A stretch of DNA of 64,000 bases from Stenotrophobium sp050739895 (lineage in GTDB: Bacteria > Pseudomonadota > Gammaproteobacteria > Nevskiales > Nevskiaceae), in the NCBI GenBank assembly GCA_050739895.1, contig JBOICK010000018.1, positions 26,161-90,160 on the forward strand, read 5' to 3'. This document shows, piece after piece, positions 25,675-37,363 of the stretch. Every line of letters starts with the position of its first letter. Within the stretch, counting starts at the first letter, position 1. The notes under the pieces are model-generated. The model did no database searches. It was not told the origin of the DNA and was given only the letters and a program-made list of their open reading frames with translations. The translations under genes were made by a program, and so were the position numbers.

Positions 25675-27195
25675 ATGAGCGGAAAATTCAGAATGGATCG
25701 TATTACGCGCGAGTGCTTGTCGCAGATGAAGCATGCCACCGATTATCAGGGCTGGCATGAGGCCGCGCAGGAGCTTGACCGCCATCACGGGCTGGATGAG
25801 TGGAGGGACGATGAAACCTCAGAGGATTATGACTGGCGCCTGATCCGCAGCCGCCTGCGGCAGATCCGCCAGTACCGGGCCGAGGGGCAGACCGCCAAGC
25901 TGATCCATCATCTGCGCCAGGGCCTGCACTGGAACCTGGGCAACACCGGCAATCCGCAGTTGTACGGCATCGCCCACGTCGGCACCAAACGGCTGATTCA
26001 TGAATACGTGGACGAAGTCAGCGCCGCGCTGGACGACCTCTGCACGGTGGAGCGGGCCGAGTTCCCGATTGAGCAGAAGCGGCGCTTCTTCAGCGAGGTG
26101 GCGCAGAGCTACGGTCGCTCGTCGCTGATGCTGTCCGGCGGCGCGACCCTGGGTCTGTTCCACGTCGGCGTGGTCAAGGCGCTGTATCGCGAAAAGGTAT
26201 TGCCGCTGGTGATGTCCGGTTCCAGCGCGGGCTCAGTGGTGGCGGCCACGGTCGGCACGCGCGGACACAACGAGTTGGAAGACCTGCTCGATCCGCAAAA
26301 CGCCTACTACAATTTCTGGCGCATCCTGTCCCTGCGGCACATGATTCAGCGCCGTTCCGTCATGGATCAGACCCAGTTGCGCCGAGCGATCATGAAGAAC
26401 GTCAAAGACCTGACGTTCGAGGAGGCTTTCAAGCGTTCCGGCCGCACGATCAACATCACCGTGTCGCCCGCCGGCGTCAATCAGCCGCCACGTCTGCTCA
26501 ATCATCTGACCTTCCCGTATCTCTACATCCAGGAAGCGGTGCTGGCTTCCTGCGCCGTGCCGATCCTGTTTCCGCCGGTGATGCTGATGACGCAGAACGA
26601 GGTCGGCGAGCGCGTGCCCTACATGCCACTGCTGAAGTGGAACGACGGCTCGCTCAAGTCCGACCTGCCGACGCTGCGCATCCGTCGCTTGCACAACGTC
26701 AACCATTTCATCGTCAGCCAGACCAACCCGCATGTGCTGCCGTTCGTGTCGCGGCGTGAGCCGGGCAGCCGCGGGCTGATGAATTCCGCACGCGATTATG
26801 CGTTCTCGACGCTGCGCGGACAGGCCCGCGACATTCTCAATCTGGCGCGGGCCAACATGCCGTTCGGCGATTTGCGCAAACCTCTGGACGCTGCCTCCAG
26901 CATTCTCGATCAGGACTATCGCGGCAATATAAATATCTTTCCGGACATGAGTATCTGGCGTTACGCCAATGTCACCAGCAATCCGACGATGGAGTCTATC
27001 CAGCGCTTCATGCTGGAAGGCGAACGCGCGACCTGGCCGCGGATGGAGATGGTCCGCTGCCAGACCAGGATCAGCCAGACGCTTGATGATTGCGCCGAGC
27101 GTTTGCGGCAGACAACTGAAGTTGAACGAGCGATGGTGCCGCAAAAAAAATCGGGTCTGCGCATCGTTCGCAATCACGGTTCGACAGCGGGTTGA
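25675..27195 (+). CDS. Patatin-like phospholipase with N-terminal DUF3336 domain
   Basis: The 506-residue protein has an N-terminal helical DUF3336-type region (about 1-140, with DYQGWHEAAQELDRHHGLDEWR). A patatin core follows with MLSGGATLGLFHVGVVKAL, nucleophile elbow GSSAG (Ser184) and NDGSLKSDLP (Asp324). Eukaryotic relatives are the TGL3/4/5 and SDP1 triacylglycerol lipases; bacterial ones probably act on storage lipids or phospholipids. The start at 25675 has AAAGAG 6 bases upstream; an ATG at 25693 is an alternative. It stands between the two MoxR clusters and is divergent from the first. Confidence 0.87.
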   Translation: MSGKFRMDRITRECLSQMKHATDYQGWHEAAQELDRHHGLDEWRDDETSEDYDWRLIRSRLRQIRQYRAEGQTAKLIHHLRQGLHWNLGNTGNPQLYGIAHVGTKRLIHEYVDEVSAALDDLCTVERAEFPIEQKRRFFSEVAQSYGRSSLMLSGGATLGLFHVGVVKALYREKVLPLVMSGSSAGSVVAATVGTRGHNELEDLLDPQNAYYNFWRILSLRHMIQRRSVMDQTQLRRAIMKNVKDLTFEEAFKRSGRTINITVSPAGVNQPPRLLNHLTFPYLYIQEAVLASCAVPILFPPVMLMTQNEVGERVPYMPLLKWNDGSLKSDLPTLRIRRLHNVNHFIVSQTNPHVLPFVSRREPGSRGLMNSARDYAFSTLRGQARDILNLARANMPFGDLRKPLDAASSILDQDYRGNINIFPDMSIWRYANVTSNPTMESIQRFMLEGERATWPRMEMVRCQTRISQTLDDCAERLRQTTEVERAMVPQKKSGLRIVRNHGSTAG

Positions 27196-27225
27196 GACTA
27201 AGAAATCTTCAGTACTCAGTGGCAT

Positions 27226-27262
27226 TTATCGGAACTAATCTAAATTTAAATTTTCTATCACC
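27226..27262 (+). promoter_or_regulatory. Probable promoter region of the Bat operon
   Basis: The 92 bases between the patatin stop and the MoxR start are AT-rich compared with the surroundings and include AAATTTAAATTTT (27242-27254), a self-complementary stretch. No precise -35/-10 pair can be fixed. GAGGT lies before the ATG at 27288 as the ribosome site. I see no terminator after the patatin gene, so read-through is possible. Confidence 0.35.
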
Positions 27263-27287
27263 TCGTAGAACCAACAACGAGGTCTGG

Positions 27288-28304
27288 ATGGAAGACAGCA
27301 GCGTCAGCATCACCTTTAAAAACATCGCGCCCGAGCCTGGCACTGTGCTCCGCGCCTTCAATGATCTACGCGACTACCTCAATTCGCAGATTCTCGGCCA
27401 GGAAAATCTGGTAAATCGTCTGCTGGTGGCCCTGCTGGGCGATGGACACTTGCTCGTCGAAGGGCCACCAGGCCTTGCCAAGACCCGCGCTATCAAGGCA
27501 CTGGCCCACGGACTGGAAGGCAGCTTTCAGCGCGTGCAGTTCACTCCAGACATGCTGCCGGCCGATCTCACCGGGTCGGACATCTACCGTCCTGAAGAAG
27601 GCGGCTTCCAGTTCCAGCGCGGCCCGCTGTTCCATAACCTGATTCTTGCGGACGAAGTGAACCGTGCGCCGGCCAAGGTGCAATCGGCGCTGCTTGAGGC
27701 AATGGGTGAACGGCAGATCAGTGTCGGCAATGCCACCTATGTCTTGCCACCATTATTTCTGGTCATGGCGACCCAGAATCCGATTGAGCACGAAGGTACT
27801 TATCCGCTGCCGGAGGCGCAGCTCGACCGCTTCATGCTGCATATCATGGTGGACTATCCCGACCGTGCCACCACGTTGCGCATCATGGAGCTGTCTCGTC
27901 GCGAAGCACGAAGCGCGGAAGAATTGCCGCCGCCAGTGCAGTTGCTGCCGCAGGTAATGGTGTTCGCCGCAAGGCGGGAAGTGCTGGATCTGACATTGGC
28001 CACATCGGTGGCCGAATATATCGCGGCATTGGTTGAAGCGACCCGGCGGCCCGCAGCCTACAGCGACAAACTGTCAGGCTGGCTGCGCTGGGGTGCCAGT
28101 CCACGCGCCGCCATCGCCATCGAGCGCGGTGCGCGAGCCTGCGCCTGGCTACAGGGGCGCGATTATGTGAGTCCTGAAGATGTCCAGTCGATAGCGCCGG
28201 ACGCACTGCGTCATCGCCTGCTGCTTGACTACAATGCGCAGGCCAGCGGCGTCACCGCCCAGACCTGCGTGGAGGAATTGTTGAGCCACGTGCCGGCGCC
28301 ATGA
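27288..28304 (+). CDS. MoxR-family AAA+ ATPase of the Bat operon
   Basis: The 338-residue ATPase starts MEDSSVSITFKNIAP, with GAGGT five bases upstream. The frame is open to 27192 but the extra residues are not protein-like. Walker A is EGPPGLAKTRAIKAL, Walker B LILADEVNRAPAKVQSALLEAMGERQ and the sensor VMATQNPIEHEGTYPLPEAQLDRFMLH. In Bat (Bacteroides aerotolerance) loci MoxR works on the VWA membrane proteins encoded next to it. It is the first of seven genes with overlaps or near overlaps up to 34361. Confidence 0.93.
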   Translation: MEDSSVSITFKNIAPEPGTVLRAFNDLRDYLNSQILGQENLVNRLLVALLGDGHLLVEGPPGLAKTRAIKALAHGLEGSFQRVQFTPDMLPADLTGSDIYRPEEGGFQFQRGPLFHNLILADEVNRAPAKVQSALLEAMGERQISVGNATYVLPPLFLVMATQNPIEHEGTYPLPEAQLDRFMLHIMVDYPDRATTLRIMELSRREARSAEELPPPVQLLPQVMVFAARREVLDLTLATSVAEYIAALVEATRRPAAYSDKLSGWLRWGASPRAAIAIERGARACAWLQGRDYVSPEDVQSIAPDALRHRLLLDYNAQASGVTAQTCVEELLSHVPAP

Positions 28305-29203
28305 TTCTGCCGGATCTGCCCGAACTGCTGGCCCTGCGCGGTGCGGCGCAGGGTCTGAGTCTGCATGCACGCCGCCCTGCACTGGCGCGACTGCACGGCG
28401 GACACCGTAGCGCCCAACGCGGTCGCGGGCTGGAGTTTGAGGAAGTGCGCCTGTATGTTCCGGGAGACGACGCACGAAGCATCGACTGGCGTGTCACCGC
28501 GCGCCGCGGCAAGCCGCACACCAAGATGTTTCGCGAGGATCGGGAGCGCCCGGTGTGGCTGCTGGCCGACCTGCATGCCGGCCTGTTTTTCGGCAGCAAG
28601 CGACAGTTGAAGTCGGCTTTGCTGCTGCGTACTGCAGCGATGCTCGGCTGGGTCGCCACACTGGGTGGAGATCGCCTGGGTGCGGTCGTGGCTCGTGGGA
28701 ATATTCCACCAAAAATCCTGCCGCCACGGTCTCGCCAAGCGGGCGTGCTGCCGGTGTTGCAGGCACTGATAGAAGCGCAGCCGCGCACACCCGGGCAGCC
28801 GGAAACCGGGGGGCTCGGCAACGCAGTGACCACGTTGCTGCGTCTGATCCAGCCGGGCAGTCTGGTGCTGATCCTGAGCGACTTCAGCGGCCTGGATCAA
28901 AAGACTCAGGACCTGCTGACCGGTTTGGCGATGCGTTGCGACTGTCGCCTGCTGTGGATCACCGATCCGCTGGAAGCCGCCGGCCTGCCAGCAGGCGAAT
29001 ACCGGGCCGGTCTGCCTGACCGGCTGCGTTGGCTGGATGGTGATCGCAGCCGTAAATCATGGTGTGCGGCCTGGGCTGAACGCGAAAAAAGGCTGCAGCA
29101 TCTGGCGCGCCGTCTCAACCTGCCACTGACGCGTCTTGAAACCTCCAATCGGGTGAATGAGGCATTGCCGCCATTGCTGAGGGAGCCCGCATGGGCGTCG
29201 TGA
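28301..29203 (+). CDS. DUF58-domain protein of the Bat operon
   Basis: The 300-residue protein overlaps the MoxR stop by 4 bases (ATGA). The DUF58 core is clear: RSAQRGRGLEFEEVRLYVPGDDARSIDWRVTARRGKPHTKMFREDRERPVWLLADL. A VWA-like half follows, with LVLILSDFSGLDQKTQDLL. Unlike the DUF58 protein at 23618 it has no N-terminal membrane segments, so it is probably cytosolic or peripheral and a direct partner of MoxR. Confidence 0.9.
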   Translation: MILPDLPELLALRGAAQGLSLHARRPALARLHGGHRSAQRGRGLEFEEVRLYVPGDDARSIDWRVTARRGKPHTKMFREDRERPVWLLADLHAGLFFGSKRQLKSALLLRTAAMLGWVATLGGDRLGAVVARGNIPPKILPPRSRQAGVLPVLQALIEAQPRTPGQPETGGLGNAVTTLLRLIQPGSLVLILSDFSGLDQKTQDLLTGLAMRCDCRLLWITDPLEAAGLPAGEYRAGLPDRLRWLDGDRSRKSWCAAWAEREKRLQHLARRLNLPLTRLETSNRVNEALPPLLREPAWAS

Positions 29204-29649
29204 GCAATGATTTTCTGAAACAGTTGGCGCCGGCTCATGCACCGCCACCGCCAGGCTGGTGGCCGCCTGCGCCGGGTTGGTGGCTGTTGGCTGCGCTGCT
29301 GCTGGTTACGATCGTGTTGTTGCTGATGTGGCTGCGCCAGCCGCGGCGCCAGTTGAGGCGCATCGCGCTGCGCGAACTCGAACAACTGGAAATCGCTGGC
29401 GTTGACGATGCGGACTTGGCGCGGGGGCTGGAACACCTGTTGCGTCGCTATGCGCTGGCGCGCTACGGACACGGGTCGGTGGCACGGCTGAGTGGTGAGA
29501 GTTGGATCAACTTCGTCGCCGCACACGGTGGCACGGCGCTGGCCGGTGAACCCGGCCGCGACCTGTTGCGCGCGGCTTATGGCAGCGGCGGCAGTTGCCG
29601 CCCAGAGTGGCTGAGCGGTGTGCGCAGTTTCCTCAAGGCACGCGGATGA
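29191..29649 (+). CDS. DUF4381-domain membrane protein of the Bat operon
   Basis: The 152-residue protein has a short proline- and tryptophan-rich N-terminal stretch (PPPPGWWPPAPGWW), one transmembrane helix (LLAALLLVTIVLLLMWL, about 31-47) and a cytosolic helical domain (LRRIALRELEQLEIAGVDDADLARGLEHLLRRYALARYG). That layout is characteristic of DUF4381 proteins, found only in Bat clusters of proteobacteria. It overlaps the DUF58 gene by 13 bases and the next gene by 4. Confidence 0.88.
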   Translation: MGVVSNDFLKQLAPAHAPPPPGWWPPAPGWWLLAALLLVTIVLLLMWLRQPRRQLRRIALRELEQLEIAGVDDADLARGLEHLLRRYALARYGHGSVARLSGESWINFVAAHGGTALAGEPGRDLLRAAYGSGGSCRPEWLSGVRSFLKARG

Positions 29650-30620
29650 TTCACTTCGCCTGGCCGTGGATGCTGGTGTTCCTGCCACTGCCCTGGCTGC
29701 TGGCACGAGTGCTACCACCGGTGCGTCCTCAGGGTGCTGCTTTGTATCTGCCATTCGCGGCAGAGGTCGGTGCCGAATCTTCAGCGGACTTGAGTGCCGC
29801 ACCACTCTGGCGCCGCGTGCTGTTTGTGCTGGTATGGCTGCTGCTGGTCCTGGCAGTGCTGCGCCCACAATGGCTGGGTGATCCGCAGCCGGTACCGACC
29901 ACCGGGCGCCGTTTGCTGCTGGCGGTAGACCTGTCCGGCTCGATGGCAACGCAGGACATGGCGGATGGCTACTCGCGGCTGCAGGTTGTGAAGAAGGTCG
30001 CGGGTGACTTCATCAAGAGCCGGCATGGCGATCAGGTTGGCCTGATCCTGTTCGGTACCCGGCCTTATCTGCAGGCACCGCTCAGCGCCGACCTGACTAC
30101 GGTGAACCAGTTTCTGCAGGAGGCGATGGTCGGCATCGCCGGCCGTCAGACTGCGATCGGTGACGCCATCGGGCTGGCGATCAAACGGCTGCGTGATGAT
30201 TCTGACAAGCACCGACATAAAGGCGATACGGTACTGATCCTGCTCACCGACGGCAGCAGCAACGCGGGCGTGATGTCGCCGCTTGAGGCGGCCAAGCTTG
30301 CCGCGGATGCCGGTTTACGGATTTATACCATCGGAGTGGGTGCGGCGGCACAGGAAAGTTTCTTTGGTTTTGGCGGTGGCAACAGCGATCTTGACGAAGA
30401 CACGCTCAAGGGAATTGCCAAAGTCACCGGAGGTGAGTATTTCAGAGCTACCGACGTCAGTGCACTTCAGAAAGTGTATGCACGGATTGATCAGCTGGAG
30501 CCAAGTGCAGGTCGTGACCAGTGGTACCGCCCCGGTACGGAATGGTTTCCATGGCCTTTGGGCTTTGCATTATTGCTGAGCCTGCCGCTGACGCTGCTGC
30601 GAGGGCGGATATGGACCTGA
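29646..30620 (+). CDS. VWA-domain membrane protein, BatA-like
   Basis: The 324-residue product starts at the ATGA overlap at 29646 (MIHFAWPWMLVFLPLPWLLARVLPP). Membrane segments lie at residues 5-22, about 60-77 and at the C-terminus. The von Willebrand A domain between them has an intact MIDAS motif DLSGSMATQ, threonine in RQTAIGDAIGLAIKRL and LLTDGSSNAG. Such proteins bind a divalent metal and a protein ligand in the periplasm. Pairing with the next VWA gene is typical of BatA-BatB. Confidence 0.9.
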   Translation: MIHFAWPWMLVFLPLPWLLARVLPPVRPQGAALYLPFAAEVGAESSADLSAAPLWRRVLFVLVWLLLVLAVLRPQWLGDPQPVPTTGRRLLLAVDLSGSMATQDMADGYSRLQVVKKVAGDFIKSRHGDQVGLILFGTRPYLQAPLSADLTTVNQFLQEAMVGIAGRQTAIGDAIGLAIKRLRDDSDKHRHKGDTVLILLTDGSSNAGVMSPLEAAKLAADAGLRIYTIGVGAAAQESFFGFGGGNSDLDEDTLKGIAKVTGGEYFRATDVSALQKVYARIDQLEPSAGRDQWYRPGTEWFPWPLGFALLLSLPLTLLRGRIWT

Positions 30621-31615
30621 GCAGCAGCCTGCATGCGTTCCATTTCCTGAGGCCGTTCTGGCTGGCCGCGCTGCTGCCGCTGTGGGGACTTGCGTTCTGG
30701 CTGTCACGGCGACGCAGAGGCGAGGGCAGTTGGGCTCGTGTGATTGATCCGGATTTGTTTGCCGCGCTGCGCCTGGAAGCGGCCGGTGCTAAGGCATCGT
30801 CACCCTGGCCGTGGCTGGCTTTGGCCTGGACGTTGGCGCTCCTCGCCATGGCCGGGCCGAGCTGGCAACGTGATGTCTCGGCGGCATATCGTGCTCCGGC
30901 AGCCTGGGTGCTGGTGCTGGACCTGTCACCGTCGATGAATGCGGCTGACCTGACTCCGAATCGCGCGACCCGCGCGCGTTACGCACTGGATGATCTGCTC
31001 GGTGCTGCGCGCGATGCCCGCGTCGCCTTGGTGGTATTCAGCGATGAGCCTTACATCGTCACGCCGCTGACCGATGATGTGAATACGGTGCGTGCACTGC
31101 TACCGCCGCTGGCGCCGGATATCATGCCCAGCGCGGGCGATAATCTTGCGCCAGCGCTGCGGCAGGCCGGGCAGTTGCTGAAGCGGTCCGGTGCGCGGGA
31201 AGAGCGGGTGATTGTGCTGACCGACGGTTTTGCCGATCCCGCTGCTGCCTTTACCGAAGCGCAGCAACTCAAGTCCGACGATGTGAAATTGAGCGTGGTC
31301 GGCATCGGTACCCGCAACGGTGCACCGCTGAGCGATGCCGATGGCGGTTTCGTCAAGGACGCGCAGGGCCGGACGCTGATGTTGCGTCTGGATACTGATC
31401 GCCTGCGGCAACTCGCGACGGCCGGCGGTGGTGATTACGTCGATCTGGCGGGTCTGCCTCAATTCATCAGCAGTTTGCAGATGAATCACGATCTTAGCAG
31501 CGGCACCTCGGCGATACGCGACATCCACCTCCAGCACTGGCGCGACGCCGGTGTGTGGTTGTTGCCGTTACTGCTGTTGCTGGCGGCGTTACTGTCGCGG
31601 CGGGGCTGGCTGTGA
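30611..31615 (+). CDS. VWA-domain membrane protein, BatB-like
   Basis: The 334-residue product starts MDLSSSLHAFHFLRPFWLAALLPLW at 30611, 10 bases inside the preceding gene. It has two N-terminal membrane segments, a VWA domain with MIDAS DLSPSMNAAD, threonine in the region of EEPYIVTPLTDDVNTVRALLPPL, VIVLTDGFADPA, and a C-terminal membrane helix (VWLLPLLLLLAALLS). It has the same arrangement as the BatA-like neighbour and probably forms a heteromeric membrane complex with it. Confidence 0.9.
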   Translation: MDLSSSLHAFHFLRPFWLAALLPLWGLAFWLSRRRRGEGSWARVIDPDLFAALRLEAAGAKASSPWPWLALAWTLALLAMAGPSWQRDVSAAYRAPAAWVLVLDLSPSMNAADLTPNRATRARYALDDLLGAARDARVALVVFSDEPYIVTPLTDDVNTVRALLPPLAPDIMPSAGDNLAPALRQAGQLLKRSGAREERVIVLTDGFADPAAAFTEAQQLKSDDVKLSVVGIGTRNGAPLSDADGGFVKDAQGRTLMLRLDTDRLRQLATAGGGDYVDLAGLPQFISSLQMNHDLSSGTSAIRDIHLQHWRDAGVWLLPLLLLLAALLSRRGWL

Positions 31616-32571
31616 AGCGCGCATTGATCATCTTGGCCGGCCTGCTGTTTGCCGGAAACGCCGCGGCATCAGATATCTGGTCGGGTTTATGGCTCACGCC
31701 CGATCAGCGTGGCGAACGGTTGTTACAACACGGCGACGCTGTTGCTGCCGCACACACCTACACTGATCCACGGCGCAAGGCTTACGCCGAATTGCGCGCC
31801 GGAGACTACGCTGCCGCAGCGCGCGACTTCGGTGGTTTTGATGACAGTGACGCACACTACAACCGCGGCAACGCCCTGGCCCGGGCGGGCGATCTGCAAC
31901 AGGCGCTCAAGGCTTACGATGCGGCGCTGGCGCGTGATTCCACCAACCACGATGCGCAGCACAATCGCGATCTGGTGGAACAGGCGCTTAAAAAGCAGGA
32001 ACAACAGCAGCAGCAGAAAAACTCATCAGGAAATGGCAAGCCGCAATCCGGCAAAGGAGGGGGGCAGGGCGCGGTCTCTGCGGGCCCACAGGATCAGTCC
32101 AAGCAGACACAGAGTCAGCAGCAGGTCAATGCGAACAACGGCAGCGGCAAGCAGGATGCTGCCACTCAAAATAGCCAAGGCCGCCCAAACGGTGCGACAC
32201 CTCCGGGCCAAACGGGAAAGCAGTCACAGCCTGCTACGTCACAAGCTACACAGGCCGGGCAGGGCAAGTCTCAGTTGCAGCCGGCGAAGCCGACGGACGA
32301 TGCAGCGCAGGCCAAGAACGATGTCACAGGCAGTCTTCCGCAGTCTGCACAAGGCAAGAATGTGGACAAAGGTGAAACTGCGTCGCAGCCTTCTCCATCC
32401 GTTAGTGGTGAACAGCAACCCACTGCTCCTAATACCGAACAGCAGTTGGCGGAGCAACAGTGGCTACGCCGGATTCCGGATGATCCGGGAGGCTTGCTGC
32501 GACGCAAATTCATGATCGAACACATGATGAGGCAGCAGAACCAGAACCAGCAAAGCCAGCAGGACCAGTAG
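31612..32571 (+). CDS. Exported TPR protein, BatC-like, with glutamine-rich tail
   Basis: I place the start at the GTG 31612, which overlaps the previous stop (GTGA), giving 319 residues. Signal sequence ALIILAGLLFAGNAAASD is followed by TPR units at about 45-130 (AHYNRGNALARAGDLQQALKAYDAALARDSTNHDAQHNRDLV). A long low-complexity region (130-290) rich in Gln, Ser, Gly and Asn comes next, then a final conserved helix block (EQQWLRRIPDDPGGLLRRKFMIEHMMRQQ). The RIPDDPGGLLRRKF block is typical of BatC/BatB-TPR proteins of proteobacteria. Confidence 0.87.
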   Translation: MKRALIILAGLLFAGNAAASDIWSGLWLTPDQRGERLLQHGDAVAAAHTYTDPRRKAYAELRAGDYAAAARDFGGFDDSDAHYNRGNALARAGDLQQALKAYDAALARDSTNHDAQHNRDLVEQALKKQEQQQQQKNSSGNGKPQSGKGGGQGAVSAGPQDQSKQTQSQQQVNANNGSGKQDAATQNSQGRPNGATPPGQTGKQSQPATSQATQAGQGKSQLQPAKPTDDAAQAKNDVTGSLPQSAQGKNVDKGETASQPSPSVSGEQQPTAPNTEQQLAEQQWLRRIPDDPGGLLRRKFMIEHMMRQQNQNQQSQQDQ

Positions 32572-32573
32572 CC

Positions 32574-34361
32574 ATGAAGAATCTATTCCTGATTGTCACC
32601 ACGATGTTGCTTGGCAGCTTTTGTGGTGCCGCTATGGCGGCCGTGACTGCAAGCCTGGATAGAAATCAGGTGGCAAATGGCGATACCGTACAGCTCACCT
32701 TGGAGAAAGACAGCTCGGGCGGTGGCGAGCCTGACCTGGGGCCGCTGAAAAATGATTTTGATGTGTTGGGGACCAGCAGCAGTTCCAACATCCAGTTCAT
32801 CAACGGCCATATGTCGGCGCAGCGCGAACTGCAGATCACGCTGTCGCCCAAGCGCAACGGGACCCTGCAGATTCCGCCACTGAGCTGGGATGGCCAGCAG
32901 TCCCAGGCGCTCACGCTTACGGTGGCGACGGGTGCCACGGCGGGCGGTCAGTCAGGCGCTGCGGTGTCCGGCCCCGCCGCGCATGTATTCCTGACCACCA
33001 CGCTGGACCAGAAGCAGCCCTATGTGCAGGCCGGCGTGGTGCTGACGGTGCAACTCCATACCGATCAGCACTTGTATCAGGCCAGTCTAGACATGGCCGG
33101 CAGCAACGACATGCTGGTGCAGCAGCTCGGCAAGGATCAGCGCACCAGCGAGATGCGCGATGGCCACCAGTATGATGTGATCGAGCGCAAGTATCTGCTG
33201 GTGCCTCAGCGCAGTGGCATTCTGAGTCTGGATGGCCCGACGCTCAATGCACAGATCGCAGATGGCAGCCAGGATATTTTTGGCGCCAATTCGCCCTTCG
33301 CCAATGCGTTTGGCGGCACACCATTCGCAGGCATGGTCAACAGCACCCGGCCGATACGCCTGCATGGCGATCCGATCAATTTGCATGTGCTTCCGCGTCC
33401 CGCAGCTGCTAAGGGGCGCGACTGGCTACCCGCGCGGCAGGTCACATTGGAAGAGGCTTGGCGGCCGGACGACGCCAGTGTCCACGCGGGTGACCCGCTG
33501 ACCCTGCATCTGCGTCTTAGCGCGGTAGGGCAAACCGGCGCGCAACTTCCAGACTTGAGTGCGGAGCTCTCTTTGCCTGACGGTCTGAAGGCCTATCCCG
33601 ATCAGGCCAAGCTCGACACCAGCCTGCAGGCGGGCGAGGTCGTCGGCAGCCGTGAACAGGACATCGCGCTCATCGCTGACAGTCCAGGTCATTACCAGAT
33701 TCCAGAACTGCGCTTGTCGTGGTGGGATACCACGCAGAATACGCAGCGCGAGGCGGTATTGCCGGCGCGCACATTGGACATACTCCCCGCTACCGGCGCA
33801 GCCAACCCGACTGCGCCACCGCCATTGCCTGAGGCTGCACCGAAAACCCGCGCGCCTTCAGCCGCAGCCGTGGTCACACATCAAGTGTCATCTCCGTCGG
33901 GTCCGGCGAGTGCCGAGACTCGATCACCGTGGTTCTGGGTCAGTCTGGCCATGGGGTTGCTCTGGCTGGGCACACTGTACACATGGTGGTTGCTGCGGCG
34001 CAGGATTGCACCATTCACGGCGCCATCTGCCGCATCTGTCTCGGCTGATCCGCCAGCCACGGTTTATGCTGCTCGCAAAGTTTTTCAGGAAGCCTGTCGT
34101 GGCAACAATTCGCATGCTGCGCGCCGGGCTTTGCTGGAGTGGGCCCGTGCTGTGTGGCCCGAACAGCCTCCCGCCGGATTGAATGGATTGGCGCAGCGTC
34201 TGGATAATCCGGGCACCGCTGCGCTGTTGCAGAAACTCGACCGTGCCTGCTATGCCGGTGGCGACTGGCACGGCGCTGAGTTGGCAGTAGCGCTGACGTC
34301 GCTGGCCGGTAGGGTCAAGACCAGTCGTGCTTCGCCAAAGCTGGCAGAACTGTATCCGTAA
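32574..34361 (+). CDS. BatD-like oxygen-tolerance membrane protein
   Basis: The 595-residue protein has a signal peptide (LIVTTMLLGSFCGAAMAAVTA), then repeated beta-sandwich domains typical of BatD: VTASLDRNQVANGDTVQLTLE, FDVLGTSSSSNIQFINGHMSAQRELQITLSP and FLTTTLDQKQPYVQAGVVLTVQL. One transmembrane helix at about 450-470 (WFWVSLAMGLLWLGTLYTWWLL) leads into a cytosolic tail. It is the last gene of the Bat operon and begins 2 bases after the BatC-like stop. It ends only 47 bases from the convergent valS. Confidence 0.88.
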   Translation: MKNLFLIVTTMLLGSFCGAAMAAVTASLDRNQVANGDTVQLTLEKDSSGGGEPDLGPLKNDFDVLGTSSSSNIQFINGHMSAQRELQITLSPKRNGTLQIPPLSWDGQQSQALTLTVATGATAGGQSGAAVSGPAAHVFLTTTLDQKQPYVQAGVVLTVQLHTDQHLYQASLDMAGSNDMLVQQLGKDQRTSEMRDGHQYDVIERKYLLVPQRSGILSLDGPTLNAQIADGSQDIFGANSPFANAFGGTPFAGMVNSTRPIRLHGDPINLHVLPRPAAAKGRDWLPARQVTLEEAWRPDDASVHAGDPLTLHLRLSAVGQTGAQLPDLSAELSLPDGLKAYPDQAKLDTSLQAGEVVGSREQDIALIADSPGHYQIPELRLSWWDTTQNTQREAVLPARTLDILPATGAANPTAPPPLPEAAPKTRAPSAAAVVTHQVSSPSGPASAETRSPWFWVSLAMGLLWLGTLYTWWLLRRRIAPFTAPSAASVSADPPATVYAARKVFQEACRGNNSHAARRALLEWARAVWPEQPPAGLNGLAQRLDNPGTAALLQKLDRACYAGGDWHGAELAVALTSLAGRVKTSRASPKLAELYP

Positions 34362-34408
34362 GTGGCGTGTCCACCGCGTTGCAGCGCGGATTACTTGCCG
34401 GATTCAAT

Positions 34409-37258
<2,850 letters not shown>

Positions 37259-37363
37259 GGATTTTCTTGAAATGAAGGCTCTGCGTCGCGCAAATGTGCA
37301 TGAACGCTAAAAATGATCGCGAATTGTAGGCGGGCAGGGCGGCCTTAGCGAGCCGCGATCCGT

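Noticed and set aside
25540..25680. AGCGGGTC at 25566 as a possible right arm of another element
   Set aside because: The 48 bases expected as core (about 25495-25542) are GC-rich MoxR coding sequence, so the geometry fails.
27184..27260. AGCGGGT near 27186 followed by an AT-rich stretch, looking like a sixth AT-core element
   Set aside because: The arm is in the wrong orientation for the left side. There is no TGTT/AACA-bracketed 48-base core at the required distance, and AGCGGGT lies in the patatin coding end.
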